This document shows positions 1 through 8,557 of a stretch of 33,621 bases of DNA, piece by piece. Position numbers and translations under genes: made by a program. Source of the DNA: Gemmatimonadota bacterium (GTDB taxonomy: Bacteria > Gemmatimonadota > Gemmatimonadetes > Gemmatimonadales > Gemmatimonadaceae); assembly GCA_947504615.1 (NCBI GenBank), contig CANNKR010000003.1, forward strand, positions 1 to 33,621, written 5' to 3'. The notes beneath the pieces were generated by a model. The model did no database searches, was not told the origin of the DNA, and worked only from the letters and a program-made list of their open reading frames with translations. The number at the start of each line of letters is the position of its first letter. Position 1 is the first letter of the stretch.

Positions 1-150
1 GATTCCTCCAACACGCGCAAGTTTGGCGGCAGCGGGTTGGGGCTCACCATCAGCCGCTCGCTCTGCGAGGCGATGGGGATTCGCATCGACGTCGAGAGCC
101 GTCCCGGATCAGGCTCGACCTTCACCCTGACATTCGCCAAGCCGGCGTAG
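1..150 (+). CDS. C-terminal fragment of a histidine kinase (HATPase domain), truncated by window edge
   Basis: Frame 1 reads [49 protein letters not shown], with the G2 box [10 protein letters not shown] and the GSGSTF motif of HATPase_c. Confidence 0.9.
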   Translation, partial: DSSNTRKFGGSGLGLTISRSLCEAMGIRIDVESRPGSGSTFTLTFAKPA

Positions 151-158
151 AGGCAGTC

Positions 159-662
159 ATGCACATTCCGTGTCGGCGCGAGCGCCGCGTTCGTTTCATG
201 CTGGAAATGGCGGTGGTGGTGGCCTCCCTGGCCACCGTGTTTGCCGCCTCGGTAGCTGGCGCCCAAGTCGCGGCGCCAGTCGCGGCGCGAGCCCCGGTTG
301 TCGTCGGCCCCAAGGCGTGGGAGCCGCTCGCCTCGCTGGCCGGCGCATCGATCATGCGCCTGGTCGGCATGCCCACCGACACCGGACCGCTCGTCTACCG
401 GCTGAAGCTCCCGGCCGGCGCGCGCCTCGCTCCGCACATCCACTCGCAGGACCTCTACGTGGTGGTGCTCAGCGGCACGCACGTCATCCAGTACGGCGAA
501 GGCAACGAGCCCGCCAAGCTGCTGACGCTCAAGGCGGACGCCTTCATGATGCTCCCCGCCGGCGAGCCGCACACCGAATGGTGGCCCGAAGAATCCGTTG
601 TGCACCTCACCTCGCGCGGGCCCATCACCACCACGTTCCTCCCCGTCAAGCCGGCGCCGTAG
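159..662 (+). CDS. Secreted cupin-domain protein
   Basis: N-terminal hydrophobic signal; cupin-like APHIHSQDLYVVVLSGTHVIQYGEG and AFMMLPAGEPHTEWWPEESVVHL. Confidence 0.75.
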   Translation: MHIPCRRERRVRFMLEMAVVVASLATVFAASVAGAQVAAPVAARAPVVVGPKAWEPLASLAGASIMRLVGMPTDTGPLVYRLKLPAGARLAPHIHSQDLYVVVLSGTHVIQYGEGNEPAKLLTLKADAFMMLPAGEPHTEWWPEESVVHLTSRGPITTTFLPVKPAP

Positions 663-886
663 GCAGTACGCTGGCTGCGCCGGCTGCGCCCACAGTCCGC
701 GACGCGTGGCGCCCATCGTCACATTGTAACCGACGAGCCCCCGCGAGGGACACGGCGTCACTCCCCGAAGGGGACAAACAATCCCTGTTCGGTGCGTTTT
801 GTCCCTTCGCGCGAACGTGTTCCCCCTGTGACCGCGTGGTACGACCCTTGCTCTTACCTAGGGGCGTACACTCACAAGGCGGCCGT

Positions 887-1513
887 ATGTTTCGCGCGCT
901 CTTCGTAGGTGACCTCACCGCAGACCCCACCCGGCGCGCTCGCGCGGTGGAACTGATGCAACACTGCTCGCTGTACGGCGTCGAAGCGCTGGATGCCACC
1001 GTGAAGCTGCTCGCCCGCGTGGGCGACGTGCCGGTGGGAACCACCGCGGCCAACGCCGCTGCGTGGCGCCTGAGCGAGACCATGCACCATTTGGAACCGA
1101 TGGCCTTCTCGCACCCCAACCTCATAGTCGGGTTCGACCCGCTGGCCGTCGCACTGGCCTCGCGCGCCTTCCCCGGCACGCTCTGGGTGCTGCACGTCGA
1201 CGGCATGGGCGCCGGACTCCCCCAGTTGTCGCTCGAGCACGTCACCAAGCTCCCCGGGCTGCACGAAGTGCTGACCGCGGTCCTGCGCGGCGCCTCGTTC
1301 GTGCTGGTGAACAACCCGCGCAACGCCGCCACGCTGCAGCGTGAGTGGGGCGTCTCCGCCGAGCGACTGCACCACTGCCCGCTGGAAGCCGGCACCGCGG
1401 GCCCGCTGTACCTGGACGCCGCGATGGCTCCGACGCAGCAGGCGCCGACGAAATTCCATTGGTGGACGGATCTCTGGCACGCGCGGCCCACGGCCACCGC
1501 ACGCCTGGCCTGA
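887..1513 (+). CDS. Hypothetical protein, possibly a single Rossmann-like domain resembling the N-terminal half of a GT-B fold
   Basis: In-frame ATG at 887 inside the longer 170-1513 ORF; MFRALFVGDLTADPTRRARAVELM...ASFVLVNNPRNAATLQREWGVSAERLHHCPLEAG; protein-like composition only from this ATG on. Confidence 0.6.
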   Translation: MFRALFVGDLTADPTRRARAVELMQHCSLYGVEALDATVKLLARVGDVPVGTTAANAAAWRLSETMHHLEPMAFSHPNLIVGFDPLAVALASRAFPGTLWVLHVDGMGAGLPQLSLEHVTKLPGLHEVLTAVLRGASFVLVNNPRNAATLQREWGVSAERLHHCPLEAGTAGPLYLDAAMAPTQQAPTKFHWWTDLWHARPTATARLA

Positions 1514-1515
1514 CC

Positions 1516-2970
1516 TTACTTGATCTGGCGCAGGTAGCCCTCGGCGGCGGGCGGGAGCAGAAGGCGCACCGTCGTGCCGCGGCCGGGTTCGGTGTCGATG
1601 TCCCACGACCCGTGCGCGCCGTCGAGCATCCGGCGCACTGACCAGAGCCCGAGCCCCGTCCCCTGCCCTTCGGCCTTCGTGGACACAAAGGGCTCGCCCA
1701 GACGATCGCGCACACGGGGGTCCATGCCGGTGCCGCTGTCGCGCACCGTGATCTCAACCCAGCCGTCGCCCGAGGCGCGCGGCGCCACGCTGATGGCCAG
1801 CACCCCACCGGCCGGCATCGCGTCACGCGCGTTGGTCGCCAGGTTCACGAGCGCCTGTTCCAGCTGGTAATCGGCAATGCCCACCAGGCACGGCACCGAG
1901 GGCACCGACAGTTCCACGGTGATGGTCAGGGGCACCAGCGACGGCAGCAATCGGGCGGTATCGGTGGCCACCACGGTGGCGTCGCAGTTGCCGCCCGGCA
2001 GTTCGGTGCCTCGTCGCGTGAAGCCCAGCAGGTCGCGCGTCAGCTGCGAACCCCGGCGAATGGCGTTCCGCATTTCCACGATGGCCAACTGCGCCACGTC
2101 CATCGGCGCCGGGCCGCTGAGCGTGCGCAGGTGCACGATGCAGACCTGCAGCACTGTCGCGAAGTCGTGGGCCACCGACGCCGCCATTCGCGCGGTGGTC
2201 TCGAGCCGCTCGTGGTTGTGCACTTCGCGCGCGAACTTCCGCAGCGCCGTGACATCCGTGAGCACCAACTGCAGCGCGGGCTCGCCGATCCACTCCACGC
2301 GCCCGGCCACCACGTCGCACACCCGGGCGCCCGACGCCAGCGCCCACGAGGCCGCGTCGGTGACCATCGGCACGCCATCACGAATTTGTGCCAGCAACAC
2401 GCCCGCGGCGTCCCTCGCCGGACCATCGCCAAGCACGTCCGGCAACGTCCGGTCGACGAGCGGTGCCCCCAGCAGTTCCTCGGCGCGCGCGTTGGCAAAG
2501 CGGATCTGCCCGCTGGCTCCATCCACCACCAGCACGCCATTGGGCGACAGCGACACCAGGCTGTCGAGGCGCTGGCGTTCTTCGAGCACGCGCCGGACCC
2601 GGTTGAACCGGCAGATGGCCGACACGCGGGTGCGCAATTCCAGCCGGTCGACCGGTTTGGACAGGAAATCGTCCACGCCGGCTTCCAGCGCGCGCAGCTT
2701 CTCTTGCCGCCCCGTGTGCGCCGTGAGCATCAGCACGGGCACGTCACGTGTGGCCCCGGCGAGCCGCAGCCGCTCCGTGAGTTCCAGTCCGTCCATGCCG
2801 GGCATCATCAGGTCGACGACCATCACGTCCGGCGGATCGGCCACCGCCGCGAGCGCCTCGTCCGCCGAGGCGCACTCCACCAGATCGATGTCGAGGCCGG
2901 CTAGCGCCGACTGCACCACGGCGCGACTCGCCTTTTCGTCGTCGACGATGATCACCCGGGGACGCCGCAT
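1516..2970 (-). CDS. REC-PAS-histidine kinase (NtrB-like H box)
   Basis: MRRPRVIIVDDEKASRAV...VMVVDLMMPGMDGLEL (receiver), MAASVAHDFATVLQ (H box), NLATNARDAMPAGG and GTGLGLWSVRRM (HATPase); start overlaps stop of upstream gene (TGATG). Confidence 0.88.
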   Translation of the reverse strand: MRRPRVIIVDDEKASRAVVQSALAGLDIDLVECASADEALAAVADPPDVMVVDLMMPGMDGLELTERLRLAGATRDVPVLMLTAHTGRQEKLRALEAGVDDFLSKPVDRLELRTRVSAICRFNRVRRVLEERQRLDSLVSLSPNGVLVVDGASGQIRFANARAEELLGAPLVDRTLPDVLGDGPARDAAGVLLAQIRDGVPMVTDAASWALASGARVCDVVAGRVEWIGEPALQLVLTDVTALRKFAREVHNHERLETTARMAASVAHDFATVLQVCIVHLRTLSGPAPMDVAQLAIVEMRNAIRRGSQLTRDLLGFTRRGTELPGGNCDATVVATDTARLLPSLVPLTITVELSVPSVPCLVGIADYQLEQALVNLATNARDAMPAGGVLAISVAPRASGDGWVEITVRDSGTGMDPRVRDRLGEPFVSTKAEGQGTGLGLWSVRRMLDGAHGSWDIDTEPGRGTTVRLLLPPAAEGYLRQIK

Positions 2971-4430
2971 CACGCCACCTGACGCGGCAGCACGAGGCGT
3001 ACACGCACGCCGGCGCGGTCGCTGCGGTTCTCGATCAGGCACCGCCCGCCGGCGCCGCGCACGCGCGTGGCGACCAGCGACAGCCCCAACCCCATGCCGG
3101 GGACCTCGCCCGTGAGCGCCGGATCACCCTGCACGTACGGTTCCAGCGCGTGCTCCAGCTGTCCGGGTGTCATGGAGACGCCGTCATCCTCCACGTCGAT
3201 GCGCAGCCAGTCCGACCCCACCTCGGCCACATGCACCGTGACCAGCGGCGTCTCGCGGGGATGAAAGCGGCGCGCGTTCTCGATGAGTTCTCGCAGAATC
3301 GTGCGCATCGAGATTTCGCCGAGTGAGATCGCGGCGTCCGCGAGGGCCGCATCGATCTCCACCGACACGCGCTCCACGTGTTGCTCGGAGGCCGTTTCGC
3401 GGACCAGTTCGGCCAGGTGCCGCAGCGCCAGCGGCGCCTCGCGCTGGGCCCCCTTGTCCACGAAGTCCAGCACGTCCGTGACCGCATCGCTCAGCCGGCG
3501 GGCCGACTTCACGGCGATGTCGAGCATCCGCCGTTCGTTCTCGCCGGGCATCAGGTCGCGGCTGCGGGCCAGCAGGTCCACCGAGCCCACCACGCCGAAC
3601 AGCGGGGTGCGCAGCTTGTGCGAGACCAGCTCGTGGAACTCGAACTGTCGCATCTGCCGTTCCACCTGTTTGGTGACGTCGCGGATGTTCACCACCACCA
3701 TGCCTTCGGGATCGTGCGGATCGCGGTAGGGCGTCACCTGCATCCACTCGCTGTACGTCGCACCGGCCACGGCGCGCACCAGGTAGAACGGATCGGGCGA
3801 GACGCCCGGATCGCCCCAGTGCTCCCACGCCTTGGTGGGGTACGGCACGTTGTCGCGCGTGACCCGGGCCACAAAGTCGCCCTGCGCCGGTTCATCGACC
3901 CCAAAGCCCAGCAGGCGACGCGACGCTTCGTTGCAGTGCAGAATGCCGCCGGCCCGATCGAGCAGCACGAAGCCGTCGGCGGCGTGCTCGAAGACCCAGA
4001 AGAACCGGTCGCGCTCGGCGAGGGTGCGCTGCTGGTGCCCCAGCCGGATGAGGGCGCTGACCCGCGCGCGCAGCTCCCACTTGTTGAACGGCTTGCCGAT
4101 GAAGTCGTCGGCGCCGGCCTCGATGCCACGCGCCATCGAGTCGTTGTCCGACAACGCAGTGACCATCACCACCGGGATGCGCTGCAGGCGCGGGTCCTCG
4201 CGAATTTTCCGGCAGGTCTCGAACCCGTCCATCTCGGGCATCATCACGTCCAGCAGGATGAGGTCCGGCTGGTAGGTGACGGCCACGCGCAGGCACTCCG
4301 CGCCCGACGCCGCGTGCATGATCTCGTGCCCCTCGCGCACCAGCGTGGCCTCAATGGTGGCACGGGCGGACACCGTGTCGTCCACCACGAGCAGGCGGCT
4401 GGGACGCAACGGATTGGCGGTGGGGATCAT
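2970..4430 (-). CDS. REC-PAS-histidine kinase
   Basis: LLVVDDTVSARATIEATL...LILLDVMMPEMDGFE receiver; HELVSHKLRTPLFG H box; MGLGLSLVATRV G box. Confidence 0.9.
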   Translation of the reverse strand: MIPTANPLRPSRLLVVDDTVSARATIEATLVREGHEIMHAASGAECLRVAVTYQPDLILLDVMMPEMDGFETCRKIREDPRLQRIPVVMVTALSDNDSMARGIEAGADDFIGKPFNKWELRARVSALIRLGHQQRTLAERDRFFWVFEHAADGFVLLDRAGGILHCNEASRRLLGFGVDEPAQGDFVARVTRDNVPYPTKAWEHWGDPGVSPDPFYLVRAVAGATYSEWMQVTPYRDPHDPEGMVVVNIRDVTKQVERQMRQFEFHELVSHKLRTPLFGVVGSVDLLARSRDLMPGENERRMLDIAVKSARRLSDAVTDVLDFVDKGAQREAPLALRHLAELVRETASEQHVERVSVEIDAALADAAISLGEISMRTILRELIENARRFHPRETPLVTVHVAEVGSDWLRIDVEDDGVSMTPGQLEHALEPYVQGDPALTGEVPGMGLGLSLVATRVRGAGGRCLIENRSDRAGVRVRLVLPRQVA

Positions 4431-6718
4431 GAGAGCACTCCGGCTTCAGGAACCCCAATGTAGCTCGCAATCTGTTCGCGCAGCTGCTTGAGGCTGGTAG
4501 GCTTGCTGATGTAACCGGACGAACCGGCGGTCATGCAGCGTTCGCGGTCGCCGGGCATGGCGAGCGCCGTCAGCGCGATGATCGGAGTGTCGTCGAATGC
4601 GGGATCGGCGCGCAGCTGGCGGATGGCCTCCAGCCCGTCGAGCCGCGGCATCTGGATATCCATGAGAATAAGGGCCGGACGCACGTCGCGTGCGACGGCC
4701 AGCGCCTCGATGCCGTCCTTGGCGACCACGACGGTATAACCTTTGGCCTGCAGGTAGCCCACATACGTGTGCACGTTGGCTTCATCGTCCTCGGCCAGCA
4801 GCAGGGTGCTGCGCGACTGGGGCGTGCGCAGCCGGGTGATCCTGGCCACGACGTCCTCATCCTCGTCGGGCGACAGCGGGATGGCGCTCCGGGGGACGGT
4901 CACGGTGAACGTGCTTCCCTTTCCCACGTCGCTGTGCACGTCGACGGTCGCGTGCAGCTGCTCGGCGAGCCGCCGCACCAGCGCCAGCCCCAGCCCTGTG
5001 CCGCCATAGGGGCGCGCGAGTCCCTGCTGCAACTGCACGAAGGGCTGGAAGAGCCGCTCCATGTCCTCGGTGGCAATGCCGATCCCCGTGTCGATCACCC
5101 GGCACACCACCGCGTCCCGAGCCGCGTCGTTGGCAATCTCCAGCGCGACGCGCCCTCCCGGCTCGGTGAACTTGACGGCGTTGTTGAGCAGGTTCAGCAG
5201 AATCTGCATGAGCATGCGTCCGTCGGTCTGCACCATGGTGCCCTCGTCGGGCAGCACGGAGTCCACCTGGATGCGTCGCTCCATGGCCAGTTGGCTCACC
5301 AGCCGCAGCGTCGACGACGCCGTGTCCTTGACGTCCACCATCGTGACTTCGGGCAGCAGCTTGCCCGCACCGATCTTGGACAGGTCCAGAATGTCGTTGA
5401 TCAGCGACAGCAGGTGCTGCCCGCTCTCCTGCACCAGTTGCAATTTCTCATCCTGCTGGTCGGTCAGCGGTCCCCAGATGCGCTCCAGCGTGGCCTCGGT
5501 CATGCCGAGGATCGCGTTGAGCGGAGTGCGCAGTTCGTGGCTCATGCTGGCCAGGAACTCGTCCTTCAGGCGTGCGGCGCGCGCGAGGTCCGTGTTGGCG
5601 TCGGTCAGTTCGAGCGTCCGCTCCGCCACCAGATGTTCGAGGTGCGCGCGATTGCTCACCAGCTGCTCTCGCGCCTCGACATCGGCCGTGATGTCCTTGA
5701 AGGCACCGACGTGCATCGCGAGGATGTTGTCGAACCCCGGATCCAGCACCATCGCGTGGCGCACGTGCCGCCAGCCGCCATCGTGGGTCGCCACTCGGTA
5801 ATCGACGCTGGAACTGACCGCCGGAAACTCCTCGGAGCGCAGGAAGGCCGCAATGCACCGCTCGCGGTCGTCCGGGTGGATCTGGTTGATCAACCAGTCG
5901 CGCGGATCCATGCCGGAGGGTCGCTCAGGCATCGGGATCATGTTGCCCACCACCTCAAACCGCACGGCGCGGCTTGATACGTCGAACTCGTACGCCACGT
6001 CGCAGGAAACCCGCGTGGACAAGCGCAGCCAGCGTGCCATGCGTCGCAGTTCCTGCTTGCCGCGCTTCACCTCGGCGAGCTCGTACGCGTGCTGCGCCCG
6101 CAGCAATCGGTACTCCTCCGCCGCCGCCACGGTTTTCGCCAGCCGGGCCAGGAAGAAGGTCTCGGCCTTCATCACTTCGGTGTCGGCGCCGCAGCGCACC
6201 ACGCGGCACACGCCGATCACCTGCTCCTCCACGAGCACGGGGACAACGATGACGCTCCCCGTCGGCAGCACCGGGCAGGTGGCGCAGGCGGCCGGCATGT
6301 CCACCGGCTCCTCGCCGGCGCGCCGGTCCTGCAGCACGATGGACCGCGATGCCACCGCACGATGCAACAGCGCGTGGTCCTGCAGAAGACCGGCGCAGTG
6401 CCGATTGTCGTCGGGCAACGCCTCGAACGCCAAATTGAACTGTCCCTCGGCGTCGAGCCGCAGGAAGTAGAACCGCACGTCGCCTGCCCCCGACAACGTC
6501 AGGTGCTCCGGCGGCGCGCCCGCGTCGCTGTACCTCAGCTTCTTCACGGCATGCCCAATGGCATCGTACACGCGATACAGTCGGCCCACGGCCTTCGCGT
6601 CGTCTTCCGTCGATGCATCGACCAGGTCATCCGTCAGCGCCGATTTCGTTATCCCTGAGAGCGAATGCACTTCCAGAAGATCGGACAGCGGGATGCTGAG
6701 TTCCGCGTGCACAATCAT
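4427..6718 (-). CDS. GAF/PAS hybrid sensor histidine kinase with C-terminal receiver
   Basis: GAF-like region, PAS-like region, KDEFLASMSHELRTPLNAILG H box, GGTGLGLALVRRLAEQL, C-terminal LLLAEDDEANVHTYVGYLQAKGY...LILMDIQMPRLDGLEA. Confidence 0.92.
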   Translation of the reverse strand: MIVHAELSIPLSDLLEVHSLSGITKSALTDDLVDASTEDDAKAVGRLYRVYDAIGHAVKKLRYSDAGAPPEHLTLSGAGDVRFYFLRLDAEGQFNLAFEALPDDNRHCAGLLQDHALLHRAVASRSIVLQDRRAGEEPVDMPAACATCPVLPTGSVIVVPVLVEEQVIGVCRVVRCGADTEVMKAETFFLARLAKTVAAAEEYRLLRAQHAYELAEVKRGKQELRRMARWLRLSTRVSCDVAYEFDVSSRAVRFEVVGNMIPMPERPSGMDPRDWLINQIHPDDRERCIAAFLRSEEFPAVSSSVDYRVATHDGGWRHVRHAMVLDPGFDNILAMHVGAFKDITADVEAREQLVSNRAHLEHLVAERTLELTDANTDLARAARLKDEFLASMSHELRTPLNAILGMTEATLERIWGPLTDQQDEKLQLVQESGQHLLSLINDILDLSKIGAGKLLPEVTMVDVKDTASSTLRLVSQLAMERRIQVDSVLPDEGTMVQTDGRMLMQILLNLLNNAVKFTEPGGRVALEIANDAARDAVVCRVIDTGIGIATEDMERLFQPFVQLQQGLARPYGGTGLGLALVRRLAEQLHATVDVHSDVGKGSTFTVTVPRSAIPLSPDEDEDVVARITRLRTPQSRSTLLLAEDDEANVHTYVGYLQAKGYTVVVAKDGIEALAVARDVRPALILMDIQMPRLDGLEAIRQLRADPAFDDTPIIALTALAMPGDRERCMTAGSSGYISKPTSLKQLREQIASYIGVPEAGVLS

Positions 6719-8253
6719 CGCGTGAATCCACTGGCGCCCGGCTCACCGCTGTCGTCGGTGACGACGCCGGTGACGTCGTCGGTGTCGTCGTCGGTGTCGT
6801 CGTCATGGTCGGCGTTCTCACTCCCGACGGCGGTGGGGGTGAGCCCACGCTGCGCGATGGCCTTGAGTTTGCGGCGCAACGTGCGCACGTGCATTCCGAG
6901 CAGCGTCGCAGCCGCCGTGCGGTTGTTGGCGCAGCGTTCCAGCGCCAGATGGATCAGCCGTTCCTCGGCTTGCATCACATCCAGATCGTCGAGCATCAGC
7001 ACTTCGCGGCCGCTCGGCGTCATGGACGCGTCCGCCCCATCCGGCTCGCCTCCCCCGTGCACGAGCGCGAAGTGCCACGCCTCCAGCGGGCCGCCCCCGC
7101 TGGTGGCCACCGCGCGCTCCACGGCCTGCTGCAGTTCGCGCACGTTGCCCGGCCAGTCGTGCAGCTCCAGCAGTCGCATCGCCGACAGGGTGATGGCGTC
7201 GGGGGCGCACTCCTCGGTGCCGAGGGCGCGCGCGGCAAACTGTCGGGCCAGCAGGGGAATGTCCTCGCGCCGTTCGCGCAGCGGCGGCACCCGCAGGTGC
7301 ACCACGTTGAGCCGGTAGAACAGGTCCTTGCGGAACGTGCCGGTGCGCACGCTGGCGGCGAGGGGACGATTGGTGGTCGCCATGATGCGCACATCCACCG
7401 GCTGCGCCTCGGTGCCGCCGACGCGCGTGAATTCGTGCTCCTGCAAGGCGCGCAGCAGTTTGCCCTGGAGCTCGAGCCGCATTTCCGAGATTTCGCCCAG
7501 CAGCAGGATGCCGCCATTGGCGCGCTCCAGCGCGCCGATGCTGCGCTTGGCCGGGCCGCCGAACACGCCGCTTTCATTGCCGAGCAGCGCCCCCTCCAGC
7601 AGTTCCTCGGGGAGCGCGGCGCAGTTGAGCATGATGAACGGGGCGTCCGCACGGTCGCCCAGGTCACGGATCGCCTGCGCCACGGCGTCCTTCCCCGTCC
7701 CGGGTTCGCCTTCGATGAGCATCGACCCGCGGCTCGTCACCGCCTCTTCCATGGCGCGCACCAACTGGCGAAAGGCGAAGCTTTCGCCCACCAGCTGCCG
7801 TCCCGGCTGGGCCAGCGCCGCGCCGCGGCGGCGCGTGGTGGGAGCTTCCGCCTTGCGCGCGACGTCCAGCGACAGGGTGATCGCCGCGCTCAGCACCTCG
7901 GGATCGACCGGCTTCACCAAGTAGTGATGCGCCCCGCGCTGCAGCGAATCCACGGCATCCTCGATGGCGCCGTACGCCGTCAGGATGATGACCGGCGTGT
8001 CCAGTCCCTCGGCGCGCAGCATCGCCACCAGGTCGATGCCCCGCAGCGAGGGCATCTGCTGGTCGGTGACGACCAGATCGATCACCTCGTGCCGCGCAAT
8101 GTCCAGCGCCTCAGCCACCGAACTGGCCGCGCGCGGGGTGTGGCCGCCAAGGCGTGCGACGACTTCGAGCGCCCGGCACATCTGCGGGTCATCATCTACG
8201 CACAGGACGCGGGCGGGCAACCGGAGCTGGTTCTTTGCAGGCATGGGCGTCAT
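6715..8253 (-). CDS. NtrC-family response regulator (REC-AAA+-Fis HTH) with degenerate sigma54-interaction motif
   Basis: REC VLCVDDDPQMCRALEVV; Walker A GEPGTGKDAVAQA; Fis-like NNRTAAATLLGMHVRTLRRKL; GAFTGA position reads GVFGGP. Confidence 0.9.
   Translation of the reverse strand: MTPMPAKNQLRLPARVLCVDDDPQMCRALEVVARLGGHTPRAASSVAEALDIARHEVIDLVVTDQQMPSLRGIDLVAMLRAEGLDTPVIILTAYGAIEDAVDSLQRGAHHYLVKPVDPEVLSAAITLSLDVARKAEAPTTRRRGAALAQPGRQLVGESFAFRQLVRAMEEAVTSRGSMLIEGEPGTGKDAVAQAIRDLGDRADAPFIMLNCAALPEELLEGALLGNESGVFGGPAKRSIGALERANGGILLLGEISEMRLELQGKLLRALQEHEFTRVGGTEAQPVDVRIMATTNRPLAASVRTGTFRKDLFYRLNVVHLRVPPLRERREDIPLLARQFAARALGTEECAPDAITLSAMRLLELHDWPGNVRELQQAVERAVATSGGGPLEAWHFALVHGGGEPDGADASMTPSGREVLMLDDLDVMQAEERLIHLALERCANNRTAAATLLGMHVRTLRRKLKAIAQRGLTPTAVGSENADHDDDTDDDTDDVTGVVTDDSGEPGASGFTR
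6751..6816. repeat. GTC-rich short tandem repeat (12-bp GGTGTCGTCGTC core) in the coding region
   Basis: gtcgtcggtgacgacgccggtgacgtcgtcggtgtcgtcgtcggtgtcgtcgtcatggtc; encodes the tail DHDDDTDDDTDDVTGVVTDD. Confidence 0.8.
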
Positions 8254-8557
8254 CGGTCTCTCACGGGAATACTGACGGGCACGGGGGCTCGAATGCCCAT
8301 TCTTAGTGCATTTGCCGTGCCGTGATTACCGAGCGTGGCGATTTGTCCTCAAGTGACGATGGCGGGTCGTGAAGTGACGGCGCCACGGCTGTTTTTCGTC
8401 CTGTACCGTCCCGGCGACGGTGGACGCGCCCCCGCAGGAGACATCCTGTTCATCGGCAGGGGACAGAGTGGCCGTAACTGCGCGGCGATTTGTCCCTGTT
8501 CAACGCTGCGTCAGGGCGCCTCATTGACCTGCGCGCGCTCCGCGCCACATTCGGGAG

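Noticed and set aside
170-886. Upstream extension of the 887 ORF to position 170
   Set aside because: The extension overlaps the cupin gene in another frame and is R/H/P/A-rich shadow sequence; ATG at 887 is a better start.
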